From Brevundimonas sp. A19_0 (GTDB lineage: Bacteria; Pseudomonadota; Alphaproteobacteria; Caulobacterales; Caulobacteraceae), in the NCBI RefSeq assembly GCF_017744255.1, contig NZ_JAGHQP010000011.1:52501-94458 (forward strand): DNA of 41,958 bases. The letters run 5' to 3'. Of the stretch, positions 32,010-38,874 are shown in pieces. The notes beneath the pieces are model-generated. The model was not told the DNA's origin. It worked only from the letters and a program-made list of their open reading frames with translations, and made no database searches. The position numbers and the translations under genes were made by a program. The stretch's first letter is position 1. Every line of letters begins with the position of its first letter.

Positions 32010-32597
32010 ATGAAATTTACCCGTACCCGCACGCTGACTGCCGTATCCGCCGTGGCCCTGCTCGGCCTTGCCGCCTGCAACAGCGAGCCGGCCACGCCCG
32101 AGACCGACGCCATGGAGCCCGCTGCGACGGATATGACGACGCCGGCGGCCGACGGCACGATCGTGACCGTCGCCCAGGGCAACTCTGATTTCTCCACCCT
32201 CGTCAGCGCCGTTCAAGCCGCGGATCTGGTGGAAACGCTGAACGGCCCGGGCCCCTTCACCGTCTTTGCGCCGACCAACGCCGCCTTCGACAAGATTCCC
32301 GCCGAGACGCGCACCAGCCTGATGGAGCCCGCCCAGAAGGAAGACCTGTCCGGCATCCTGACCTATCACGTGGTGCCCGGCCGGGTTGATGCTGCGGCCC
32401 TGACCCAGCAGATCGAACAGGGCGGCGGTTCGGCCACCCTGACCACCGTCCAGGGCGGCACGCTGACGGCAACCGTCGTTGACGGCACGGTCACCCTGAC
32501 CGACGCAGCCGGCAACACCTCGAAGGTCGTCATGACCGACGTCGCGGCCTCGAACGGCGTGATCCACGCCATCGACACCGTGGTGATGCCGAACTGA
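32010..32597 (+). CDS. fasciclin-domain lipoprotein
   Basis: The 195-residue protein has a lipoprotein signal with lipobox LAAC (Cys23), a Thr/Ala/Glu-rich linker (to about residue 48), and one fasciclin (FAS1) domain. The domain shows the H1 motif FTVFAPTNAAFDKIP, the YH motif LTYHVVPGR, and the closing NGVIHAIDTVVMP. FAS1 domains mediate adhesion or structural contacts at cell surfaces; in alphaproteobacteria they are common secreted or lipid-anchored proteins of unclear role. The ATG at 32010 has the ribosome site AGGAGAAG. Three stable hairpins follow in the downstream gap. Confidence 0.9.
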   Translation: MKFTRTRTLTAVSAVALLGLAACNSEPATPETDAMEPAATDMTTPAADGTIVTVAQGNSDFSTLVSAVQAADLVETLNGPGPFTVFAPTNAAFDKIPAETRTSLMEPAQKEDLSGILTYHVVPGRVDAAALTQQIEQGGGSATLTTVQGGTLTATVVDGTVTLTDAAGNTSKVVMTDVAASNGVIHAIDTVVMPN

Positions 32598-32609
32598 TCC
32601 CACGCGATT

Positions 32610-32721
32610 CGCTTCCGCGCAGCCCTCATCCTTCCTCGCGCGGAAGCGGACGGCGCGGAGCCCGGGCTGATACCGCGGGCTCCCCGCACGGAAATGGCCA
32701 CGTCCTAGCGGGCGTGGCCAT
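32610..32721. terminator. three consecutive stem-loops behind the fasciclin gene
   Basis: Three perfect stems lie in 112 bases: CGCTTCCGCGC/GCGCGGAAGCG (32610-32648, 17-base loop), GAGCCCG/CGGGCTC (32658-32682) and ATGGCCACG/CGTGGCCAT (32694-32721, ten-base loop). None has a U-tract. They sit between convergent genes (fasciclin and the zeta inhibitor) and probably form a two-way transcription end or stabilise the fasciclin mRNA. Confidence 0.55.
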
Positions 32722-32746
32722 TGTCATGTCCGGGATGTGAGGGCGA

Positions 32747-33070
32747 TCAGCTCTCGGTGCGGATCTGCTCGCGCGCCACCGAGGCCAGCTCGTCCATCTT
32801 GCTGCGGATTTCGCCTTCCGACACCGTCAGGCCCGCGCCCTTGAAGTCGCCGGCGATCTTGCGGAACACGTCTTCTTCGCCCGGCTGTTCAAAGTCGGCG
32901 CGGACGACGGCGGCGGCGTATTGCTCTGCGCTCTCGGCCGACAGGCCCATCTTGTCCGCAGCCCACAGGCCCAGCAGCTTGTTGCGCCGGGCGACGGCCT
33001 TGAACTCCTGCTGTTGATCGAGGGCGAACTTGGACTCGAACCCTTTTTCCCGATCGTCGAAGGTGGTCAT
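32747..33070 (-). CDS. F1-ATPase inhibitor zeta subunit (DUF1476)
   Basis: The 107-residue protein matches the alphaproteobacterial DUF1476 family, whose Paracoccus member is the zeta subunit that blocks ATP hydrolysis by F1FO-ATP synthase. It begins MTTFDDREKGFESKFALD and is mostly helical, with EFKAVARRNKLLGLWAADKMG typical of the family. The start ATG (33070) has AGGAG 12 bases upstream. A promoter with TTGCGT, 16 bases, TATAGA lies at 33118-33145. It is divergent from purC. Confidence 0.92.
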   Translation of the reverse strand: MTTFDDREKGFESKFALDQQQEFKAVARRNKLLGLWAADKMGLSAESAEQYAAAVVRADFEQPGEEDVFRKIAGDFKGAGLTVSEGEIRSKMDELASVAREQIRTES

Positions 33071-33117
33071 AGGCGTCAACTGCTCCTGTCGCGCGCCCGT
33101 GATGGCGCGCAGGGCGG

Positions 33118-33145
33118 TCTATACCCCGCCCGCGACCGAACGCAA
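33118..33145 (-). promoter_or_regulatory. promoter of the zeta-inhibitor gene
   Basis: On the minus strand: TTGCGT (33140-33145), 16 bases, TATAGA (33118-33123). Transcription would start near 33110, about 40 bases before the ATG. The -10 is good and the -35 moderate. Confidence 0.5.
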
Positions 33146-33186
33146 CAAAAGTCGTTGTCGCATGCCCCGACAGGGGCCCCGCCCGT

Positions 33187-33215
33187 TTGTCACCCGGCCC
33201 GGCTTCCGCTAAGGA
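33187..33215 (+). promoter_or_regulatory. promoter of purC-purS
   Basis: TTGTCAC (33187-33193), exactly 14 bases, then GCTAAGGA (33208-33215) resembles the Caulobacter housekeeping consensus TTGACGS-N10-14-GCTANAWC. The leader to purC would be about 125 bases. The -35 is near consensus and the -10 keeps GCTA only. The same 14-base spacing recurs before purQ and purL. Confidence 0.45.
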
Positions 33216-33348
33216 GGGCCGCAACCTCTTCCCCTCAACGGCCCGGTCCTGCCTTTCTCCGCATGCCCCGGAAATCTCCGCGGCCCGAACGGCAATTCCA
33301 GCCCGCGAGTCCCTTCGTCCCGCCGGTGAGCCGGCCTTCGGAATGCAC

Positions 33349-34107
33349 ATGAACGCCAAGCGCAAGAAGCTCTATGAGGGCAAGGCCAAGATTCTCTACG
33401 AAGGCCCCGAGCCCGGCACCCTGATCCAGTACTTCAAGGACGACGCCACGGCCTTCAACGGCGAGAAGAAGGCCCAGCTTGAGGGCAAGGGCGTTCTCAA
33501 CAACCGCATCAGCGAATTCGTCATGTCGCGCCTGAACGGCATTGGCGTGACCAACCACTTCATCAAGCGACTGAACCTGCGCGAGCAGCTGATCCGCGAG
33601 GTCGAGATCGTGCCGCTCGAGGTGGTGTGCCGCAACATCGTGGCCGGTTCGATGAGCCAGCGCCTCGGCATCGAGGAGGGCACCCCCCTGCCCCGCTCGA
33701 TCATCGAATTCTACTACAAGAAGGATGAGCTCAACGACCCCATGGTCACCGAAGAGCACATCACCGCCTTCAACTGGGCCACGACCCAGGAGCTGGACGA
33801 CATCCTCGCCATGACGGTCCGCGTGAACGACTATCTGTCGGGCATGTTCGGCGCGGTCGGCATCACCCTGGTCGACTTCAAGATCGAGTTCGGCCGCATC
33901 TGGGAAAACGACTTCAGCCGCATCATCCTGGCCGACGAGATCAGCCCCGACAGCTGCCGCCTGTGGGACACCTCGACCGGCGAGAAGCTGGACAAGGACC
34001 GCTTCCGCCGCGACCTGGGCAATGTGATCGAGAGCTACACCGAGGTGGCCCGCCGCCTCGGCATCATGAAGGATATGCCGACCGTGATTCAGGGGGGACT
34101 GCACTGA
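33349..34107 (+). CDS. purC: SAICAR synthetase (phosphoribosylaminoimidazole-succinocarboxamide synthase)
   Basis: PurC joins CAIR with aspartate using ATP to make SAICAR. The 252-residue length is normal. Landmarks are [14 protein letters not shown] at the N-terminus, [27 protein letters not shown], and LVDFKIEFG followed by [14 protein letters not shown]. Two ATG codons are possible (33343, giving MHMN; and 33349, giving MNAK); I prefer the second because its length fits the family. The stop codon overlaps the purS start (TGATG), so the two are translated in coupling. Confidence 0.95.
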   Translation: MNAKRKKLYEGKAKILYEGPEPGTLIQYFKDDATAFNGEKKAQLEGKGVLNNRISEFVMSRLNGIGVTNHFIKRLNLREQLIREVEIVPLEVVCRNIVAGSMSQRLGIEEGTPLPRSIIEFYYKKDELNDPMVTEEHITAFNWATTQELDDILAMTVRVNDYLSGMFGAVGITLVDFKIEFGRIWENDFSRIILADEISPDSCRLWDTSTGEKLDKDRFRRDLGNVIESYTEVARRLGIMKDMPTVIQGGLH

Positions 34108-34352
34108 TGGCCAAGGTGAAGGTTCATGTGTTCCTGAAGCCCGGCGTGCTGGACGTGCAGGGCAAGGCCGTCGAAGGCGCCCTGAACGGCCTGGGCTGGA
34201 CCGGCGTCAGCGAGGCCCGCGTCGGCAAGCTGATCCAGTTCGACTACGCCGGCCCGGAAGACGACTCTGGCGTCGAGGCCGAGGTCAAGAAGATGTGCGA
34301 CACCCTGCTCGCCAACACCGTCATCGAGAGCTACCGTATCGAGGTGGAATAG
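34107..34352 (+). CDS. purS: phosphoribosylformylglycinamidine synthase subunit PurS
   Basis: PurS is a small (81-residue) structural subunit that bridges PurL and PurQ in the multi-subunit FGAM synthase. Family features are the start [21 protein letters not shown], the central VGKLIQFDY and the end SYRIEVE. It is coupled to purC by a one-base stop/start overlap. The partners purQ and purL lie 2.7 and 4.5 kb downstream, separated by unrelated genes, whereas in many genomes purS, purQ and purL are contiguous. Confidence 0.94.
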   Translation: MAKVKVHVFLKPGVLDVQGKAVEGALNGLGWTGVSEARVGKLIQFDYAGPEDDSGVEAEVKKMCDTLLANTVIESYRIEVE

Positions 34353-34382
34353 GCGTCCGGGAACCTCGACGGCGGCGCATCA

Positions 34383-34394
34383 TTGCCTAGGCAA
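34383..34394. repeat. 12-base palindrome before the PEBP gene
   Basis: TTGCCTAGGCAA is a perfect palindrome with no spacer, 24 bases upstream of the PEBP-family ATG. The position suits an operator. No known regulator is assigned, and the sequence could be chance. Confidence 0.3.
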
Positions 34395-34417
34395 CGCCAC
34401 ACAAGAGGGAACGCGCC

Positions 34418-34882
34418 ATGACCTTTACCCTGACCTCAAACGATCTCACCGACGGGGGCGTGCTGCCGGATGCCCAGGTGCAGGCGAAGGGGAACATTTC
34501 CCCCCACCTAAAGTGGTCCGGGGCCCCCGAGGGCACGAAATCCTACGCCATCACCGTCTTCGATCCCGATGCCCCGACCGGCTCGGGATTCTGGCACTGG
34601 ACGGTCGCCAACATCCCCGCAGATGTGACCGAGATCGCGGCCGGCGGTCCCCTGCCCTCCGGGGCGGTCGAGGGCCGCACCGATTTCGGTGAGCCGGGCT
34701 ATGGCGGCGCCGCCCCGCCTCCCGGCCACGGCCCGCACCGCTACATCTTCACCGTCTTCGCCGTCGACACGGACCGTCTGGAGGTCTCGCCCGAGGACTC
34801 CGGCGCCAAATACGGCTTCAACCTGCATTTCCACACACTCGCCAGGGCGGCGATCACGGCCACCTACGAGAACGTTGGCTGA
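34418..34882 (+). CDS. YbhB/YbcL-type phosphatidylethanolamine-binding-like protein
   Basis: The 154-residue protein matches the bacterial PEBP family. Family marks are ISPHLKWSGAPEGTKSYAITVFDPDAPTG-like sequence with the conserved DPDAP and HWTVANIP motifs, then GPPPGHGPHRYIFTVFAVD near the anion-binding pocket. There is no signal peptide, so it is presumably cytoplasmic. Function in bacteria is poorly defined. The ATG has AAGAGGGA upstream. It is convergent with the following minus-strand module, separated by three bases. Confidence 0.9.
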   Translation: MTFTLTSNDLTDGGVLPDAQVQAKGNISPHLKWSGAPEGTKSYAITVFDPDAPTGSGFWHWTVANIPADVTEIAAGGPLPSGAVEGRTDFGEPGYGGAAPPPGHGPHRYIFTVFAVDTDRLEVSPEDSGAKYGFNLHFHTLARAAITATYENVG

Positions 34883-34885
34883 GGT

Positions 34886-35236
34886 TCAGGCGCCGTCCAC
34901 GGCGGCCCTGACCCGCGCGGTCAGGACCTCCAGTTCGTCGAGCACGGCAGGCTCAAGGGCCTTGAAGTTGAAGCAAGTCTTGCCCTGCCGCCGACTTTCC
35001 AGTTCGTCCGAGAGGGCCCCGGCCAGCGCTGGATGATCGTAGAGAGGCGGCAGGTGGAAGGCGACATAGCTCTTGCGCGCCGTCACCGTGCCGAACCAGC
35101 CGGGTTGCCCCTTCGCATCCGGCTGGCGCGTCCGCACCACCAGATCGCCCGGATGGTCCCGCGTGACGTCCAGGCCATCGGAGTGATGCAGCATCAGCGC
35201 CCGCAACGCCTCGAACACAGCCTCCCCCTCACTCAT
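34886..35236 (-). CDS. small DUF1801-like protein (tentative)
   Basis: The 116-residue cytoplasmic protein resembles small DUF1801/YdhG-type proteins in the stretch KSYVAFHLPPLYDHPALAGAL followed by RQGKTCFNFK, a segment I associate with that group. No catalytic residues are evident and the function is unknown. The start codon overlaps the DUF4199 stop (ATGA), implying translation coupled to DUF4199 and probably common control by the LuxR-type regulator upstream. Confidence 0.62.
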   Translation of the reverse strand: MSEGEAVFEALRALMLHHSDGLDVTRDHPGDLVVRTRQPDAKGQPGWFGTVTARKSYVAFHLPPLYDHPALAGALSDELESRRQGKTCFNFKALEPAVLDELEVLTARVRAAVDGA

Positions 35237-35766
35237 GCCCGCGCCCTCGCCGGCAGGAAGCGACTGTTGCGCAGCAGGATGGCGCTGACGATCGAGACCA
35301 GCAGGCCTACCGGGAAAATCTCTGCAAAGGTCATCGGCAGGCGATACAGCGGCGACTGATAGGCCACGGCCATCTCGCGATAGCTGGCCTCCAGCTGGCG
35401 ATAGGCCTCACCCGACAGGCCCTCGGCCCGGCGCGCTTCCAGCGTCGCGGTGATGTACTGGTCCATAAAGGCATAGTTGGTCGCAGCCAGATAGATCTCC
35501 CACACCAGCACATAGGCCAGCGAGGCCATCAGGGCGATGGCCAGACCCACGCCCAGCGCCGGCAGGAAGCGGACGACCCCGCCGCGCTCGCGGTCGCGAT
35601 AGCGCTTCACCCCCATGAACACCGCCGACATGCCCAGCAGCATGATCAGATAGCCCAGCCAGACATTGCCGTGCGGCTGGTCGCCCGCAAGCGCGACCGT
35701 GCCGATGATTCCGGCAATGATGATCAGGCCGGCAACCAGCCCGTAGATGAAGATGATGCGCGCCAT
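35233..35766 (-). CDS. DUF4199-family membrane protein
   Basis: The 177-residue protein has four predicted membrane helices (about residues 3-25, 36-52, 68-92 and 147-168) and the family-typical segment GYLIMLLGMSAVFMGVKRYRD. A charged helical loop (residues 105-140) lies before the last helix. Function is unknown. It lies downstream of a LuxR-type regulator gene on the same strand with a perfect palindrome in the 92-base gap, and overlaps the next gene by four bases, so the three look like a regulated unit. Confidence 0.83.
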   Translation of the reverse strand: MARIIFIYGLVAGLIIIAGIIGTVALAGDQPHGNVWLGYLIMLLGMSAVFMGVKRYRDRERGGVVRFLPALGVGLAIALMASLAYVLVWEIYLAATNYAFMDQYITATLEARRAEGLSGEAYRQLEASYREMAVAYQSPLYRLPMTFAEIFPVGLLVSIVSAILLRNSRFLPARARA

Positions 35767-35823
35767 GACGGCCTCCCCGCTGATGTGAGGCCCGACCCTG
35801 CGCCGGGATCGGGCCCCCGCCTA

Positions 35824-35839
35824 TCACCCGAACGGGTGA
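35824..35839. promoter_or_regulatory. palindromic operator candidate upstream of DUF4199
   Basis: TCACCCGAACGGGTGA has perfect seven-base arms around AA, and a further half site TCACCCG lies at 35851-35857. The site is 58 bases upstream of the DUF4199 start and just after the LuxR-type regulator gene. Dimeric LuxR-type proteins bind such sites. The pairing with this regulator is inferred from proximity. Confidence 0.55.
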
Positions 35840-35858
35840 ATTCGACCGCTTCACCCGC

Positions 35859-36272
35859 TCAGGGGATCAGGCCGAGGTCGCGCGCCCGTCCTACCGCCTC
35901 GGTCCGGGTGCCCGCCTCCAGCTTGGCGAACAGATGGGCCAGATGGGTCTTCACCGTATTGGGCGACAGGCCCAGCGCGCGGGCAATGTCCTTGTTCGCG
36001 CCCCCCGCTGCCAGCGCCGTCAGCACCCGCATTTCCTGACCGGTCAGCCCCAGGGACTGGACGGCGGCCGTGTTCAGCACGAAGCGCGGCCCGTGCCGTC
36101 GGGTCGCCAGCCACCACCCGCACCACAGCCCGCCCAAGGCAAAGGCTGCGGCGACCACCGCGACGTGGATTTCCGGCGCGATCACGCGGGTCGCCTTCTG
36201 GATTTCCAGCCAGGTGAGGAGAAAGGCGCCGCCGGCCAGAACCAGCGCTGCAGTGGCGATCGTACGGATCAT
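35859..36272 (-). CDS. membrane-anchored LuxR-type transcription regulator
   Basis: The 137-residue protein has two membrane helices at the N-terminus (about 5-22 and 35-56) and a LuxR-type helix-turn-helix at about 74-131 (LTGQEMRVLTALAAGGANKD, then IARALGLSPNTVKTHLAHLF). There is no receiver domain. Regulators of this shape may sense the membrane directly or through a partner such as the DUF4199 protein next to it. The start at 36272 gives the full first helix. A further overlapping frame is a shadow. It is divergent from a lipoprotein gene. Confidence 0.85.
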   Translation of the reverse strand: MIRTIATAALVLAGGAFLLTWLEIQKATRVIAPEIHVAVVAAAFALGGLWCGWWLATRRHGPRFVLNTAAVQSLGLTGQEMRVLTALAAGGANKDIARALGLSPNTVKTHLAHLFAKLEAGTRTEAVGRARDLGLIP

Positions 36273-36402
36273 GGCGCCATGATGCGCGCGCCGCCCCGGC
36301 GGTCAATCCATCGGCCCTGCCACACACCCAATGTCAGATACCGTACACTGGCGTTTCGATGGGCGACTGCTACGCTTCCTTCATCAGGAAAAGGGGACCG
36401 AC

Positions 36403-37050
36403 ATGGAGCGATCGCGCCACAAGGGCACAACTGTATTCATCGTGGGGGCCCTGCTGGCCCTCGGCGCCTGCGGGCGCGAGCCCCCTGCTCCGGTCGATCC
36501 CAACACCAAGGCGGCGGTCAACTTTGCCAGCCAGTTCGCCCTTCTGTGTCCGACCGCCGGCTTCACATGGGAGGCGTTCGACGAAGCCGCGAAAGCCCTG
36601 GGCGCCACCCCGGACGACGGCGAACCTCGCCGCCCGCATGGTGTGCGCGACAGCGAGATCGTCCGCGAACAGTGGGTGGCGCTCAACCATCTCGGCCGCC
36701 GCACCACCGCATGGATCGGCGAGCTGGGGCCCGGCACGCGCTACGTCTATGGCGTCGCCGGTGTCGACCACACATCCGGACTGGTCTGTGCCGTGCACGA
36801 CCCTGGCATAAGCCGCTCCGAAGCCCTTGCCCTGACGCACGGCTGGGAAGGTGGTACGACCACCGGGGCCGAGAAGACCGGCCCGAACCCCGAGGATTTC
36901 ATCGTGCGCGCCAGGACCTGGGTGAACACGACGCGAGGCAGCCCCTTCTATCAGGATGTCGAGATGTACACCTATGCCGAGAAGGACAACGACGGGGCCA
37001 TTCTGATCCGGCATCGCTACAACTACGGCGATGCGTCGCCGGCGTCCTGA
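36403..37050 (+). CDS. lipoprotein of unknown function
   Basis: I do not recognise a family. The 215-residue protein has a lipoprotein signal with lipobox LGAC (Cys23) after a charged N-terminus. The mature part has one more Cys pair candidate (CPTAG and LVCAV) and ordinary composition. The ATG at 36403 has AAAAGGGG upstream; an in-frame ATG at 36331 would disrupt the signal. Its stop codon lies within the predicted -35 of purQ, so its end and the purQ promoter are intertwined. It separates purS from purQ together with four other genes. Confidence 0.75.
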   Translation: MERSRHKGTTVFIVGALLALGACGREPPAPVDPNTKAAVNFASQFALLCPTAGFTWEAFDEAAKALGATPDDGEPRRPHGVRDSEIVREQWVALNHLGRRTTAWIGELGPGTRYVYGVAGVDHTSGLVCAVHDPGISRSEALALTHGWEGGTTTGAEKTGPNPEDFIVRARTWVNTTRGSPFYQDVEMYTYAEKDNDGAILIRHRYNYGDASPAS

Positions 37051-37075
37051 CAAGCGCCTCGAACCCTGCTAATGG
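37047..37075 (+). promoter_or_regulatory. promoter of purQ
   Basis: CTGACAA (37047-37053; its TGA is also the stop codon of the upstream lipoprotein), 14 bases, GCTAATGG (37068-37075). The expected start of transcription is about 37080, only a few bases before the purQ ATG at 37084. This matches the spacing used before purC and purL. Confidence 0.4.
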
Positions 37076-37083
37076 CCCGCGCC

Positions 37084-37746
37084 ATGAGCGCAGCCGTCAT
37101 CGTCTTTCCCGGGTCCAACTGTGATCGTGACTGCAAGGTCGCCGTCGAGCGATCGACCGGCGCGCGCGTCGAGATGGTCTGGCACGGTGAGACCGAACTG
37201 CCTTCGGGCCTCGACCTGATCATCCTGCCGGGCGGCTTTTCGTATGGCGACTATCTGCGCTGCGGGGCCATGGCAGTGCAGTCGCCGATCATGCAGGCGG
37301 TCAAGAAGGCGGCCGATGACGGCGTGGCGGTGCTGGGCATCTGCAACGGCTTCCAGATCCTGTGCGAGGCCGGCATGCTGCCCGGTGCCCTACTCAGGAA
37401 CGCCGGGCTGAAATACGTCTGCAAGCCGATCTCGCTGCAGGTCGCCAACCCGAACACCCGCTTCACGGCCGGCTATCAGGACCAGTCCGAGGTCATCATG
37501 ACCCAGGGCAATGGCGACGGGAATTTCTTCGCCGATGCCGAGACGCTGGCGCGCATCGAGGGCGAGGGCCAGGTGGTGTTCCGCTACGTCGACAACCCGA
37601 ACGGCTCGGTGAACGCCATCGCCGGCATCCAGAATGCGCGCGGCAATGTGCTGGGCATGATGCCCCACCCCGACCGCGCCTTCGAGGCCGAACTTGGCTC
37701 TGCCGACGGCGCCACCCTGTTCCGCAGCATCATGGACGCGGCCTGA
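37084..37746 (+). CDS. purQ: phosphoribosylformylglycinamidine synthase subunit PurQ (glutaminase)
   Basis: PurQ releases ammonia from glutamine for FGAM synthesis and works with PurL and PurS. The 220-residue class I glutamine amidotransferase has the nucleophile Cys87 in GICNGFQIL and, near the C-terminus, [11 protein letters not shown] with the catalytic His and Glu. It starts [16 protein letters not shown] as in the family; an in-frame ATG at 37072 lies in the predicted -10 and is rejected. No ribosome site precedes 37084, consistent with a leaderless or near-leaderless mRNA. Confidence 0.95.
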   Translation: MSAAVIVFPGSNCDRDCKVAVERSTGARVEMVWHGETELPSGLDLIILPGGFSYGDYLRCGAMAVQSPIMQAVKKAADDGVAVLGICNGFQILCEAGMLPGALLRNAGLKYVCKPISLQVANPNTRFTAGYQDQSEVIMTQGNGDGNFFADAETLARIEGEGQVVFRYVDNPNGSVNAIAGIQNARGNVLGMMPHPDRAFEAELGSADGATLFRSIMDAA

Positions 37747-37759
37747 GAAGCCTTCTAGA

Positions 37760-37783
37760 TTCCCGAAGATTCGTCTTGGGGAA
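37760..37783 (+). promoter_or_regulatory. UUCG hairpin covering the ribosome site of the next gene
   Basis: TTCCCGAAGA (37760-37769) and TCTTGGGGAA (37774-37783) pair with one G-G mismatch around a TTCG loop. The right arm contains GGGGAA, the likely ribosome site for the small lipoprotein at 37793. Folding would hide it. It may also serve as the end of the purQ message. No U-tract follows. Confidence 0.4.
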
Positions 37784-37792
37784 GTGTCGACC

Positions 37793-37987
37793 ATGAAGGC
37801 TGCCTCCGTGATTCTGGGCCTGGCGGTGCTGGGGCTTTCAGCCTGTGCAACCACGCCAACAGACTCCCCCTACTGCGAGAGCCTCGCCACGGACGCCTTC
37901 TTCGGCTCCCCCGCAGAAGAAGCGGAGGCGATCCGTCTGGCCAAGGCTGCCAATTGCCCATGGGCCCGCGATCGTCAGGTCGGCTAG
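37793..37987 (+). CDS. small lipoprotein of unknown function
   Basis: The 64-residue protein has a lipoprotein signal with lipobox LSAC (Cys18). The mature part is only 47 residues and holds two further Cys (PYCESL and ANCPWAR) that could pair. No family is recognised. It lies 46 bases after purQ, behind a hairpin that includes its ribosome site (GGGGAAG). Confidence 0.68.
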   Translation: MKAASVILGLAVLGLSACATTPTDSPYCESLATDAFFGSPAEEAEAIRLAKAANCPWARDRQVG

Positions 37988-38031
37988 CGGTTATCCTTTG
38001 AACCTTTGCCGTTCCGGTGCGTAATGCCGTC

Positions 38032-38841
38032 ATGCAAACGCCCAACTCGGTCTCCACCAGCCTCATCCGCCGCCTGATCCTGCTTTCGGCGGTGATCTTT
38101 GCCATCGCCATCGGCTATTCCCAGACCGCCATCGGCTGGGGTCAAAGCCCGGCCGAGTTCTCGGCCGACAGTGACGAGACGCTGAAGGTCGCCAGCTATG
38201 CCTTCGCCATATGGGGCCTGATCTATCTGGGCCTGTTCGCGCATGCGGTGTTCCAGCTGCTGCCACAGGGGCGTGACCGGCCCCTGACCGAGGCCCTGGG
38301 CTGGCCGGCCGTCGGCGCCCTGCTGGGCATCGGCTGGTGGGTCATGGCGGCGGCGCTGGATGCCGAGACCACCACCATCGTGCTGATCTTCGCCTCCCTG
38401 CTGGTGATCCTGATCCCGCTGCTGCTCAAGGCGCGCCAGATCCGGGCGCTGAAGCCGAAGGATCCCGAGCTGTGGCTGACCGCCTGGCCGCTGATGCTGC
38501 TGGCCGGCTGGCTGACGGTTGCCGCGCCGGTCAATCTGATCACCGTGCTGACCGGCAACGAGGCCCTGCCCGAGGTCCTGCCGCCGACTTCCTGGGCCAT
38601 TCTGGCGGTGGGTGTGGTGTCCCTGACCGCGCTGATGGTCACCGCCCGCCTGCGCCAGATCGCCTATGCCCTGCCCATCGCCTGGGGTCTGCTGGCCGTG
38701 TTCGTGGCCGAGCAACCGCGCAACACCCTGCTCGCCTATGTAGCCCTGGCCGCCGGCGTCGCCGTTCTGGTCGGCGCCATCATCCTCAGCTTCCGGCTGC
38801 AGCCCGTCAGAAATACGCAGCCAGCCGATCCGCAAGGCTGA
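38032..38841 (+). CDS. TspO/MBR-like multi-pass membrane protein
   Basis: The 269-residue protein has about eight hydrophobic helices. The segment YAFAIWGLIYLGLFAHAVFQ resembles the signature of tryptophan-rich sensory (TspO/MBR-related) proteins, and WLTVAAPVNL fits the later part. The assignment is tentative; the length exceeds classical TspO (about 160). TspO relatives bind porphyrins or steroids. The start at 38032 is chosen over a GTG at 38017; neither has a clear ribosome site. It lies between purQ and purL; its stop codon overlaps the predicted -35 of purL. Confidence 0.68.
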   Translation: MQTPNSVSTSLIRRLILLSAVIFAIAIGYSQTAIGWGQSPAEFSADSDETLKVASYAFAIWGLIYLGLFAHAVFQLLPQGRDRPLTEALGWPAVGALLGIGWWVMAAALDAETTTIVLIFASLLVILIPLLLKARQIRALKPKDPELWLTAWPLMLLAGWLTVAAPVNLITVLTGNEALPEVLPPTSWAILAVGVVSLTALMVTARLRQIAYALPIAWGLLAVFVAEQPRNTLLAYVALAAGVAVLVGAIILSFRLQPVRNTQPADPQG

Positions 38842-38866
38842 CTTTGGCGAGGAACATCGCTAGAAG
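38838..38866 (+). promoter_or_regulatory. promoter of purL
   Basis: CTGACTT (38838-38844, including the upstream gene's TGA stop), 14 bases, then GCTAGAAG (38859-38866), which matches GCTANAWC except at its last base. Transcription should start near 38873, so purL (ATG 38875) would be leaderless or nearly so. Confidence 0.5.
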
Positions 38867-38874
38867 CGCCAGCC

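Noticed and set aside
37072..37083. Earlier purQ start (MARAMSA)
   Set aside because: It falls in the predicted -10 region and the family N-terminus begins at 37084.
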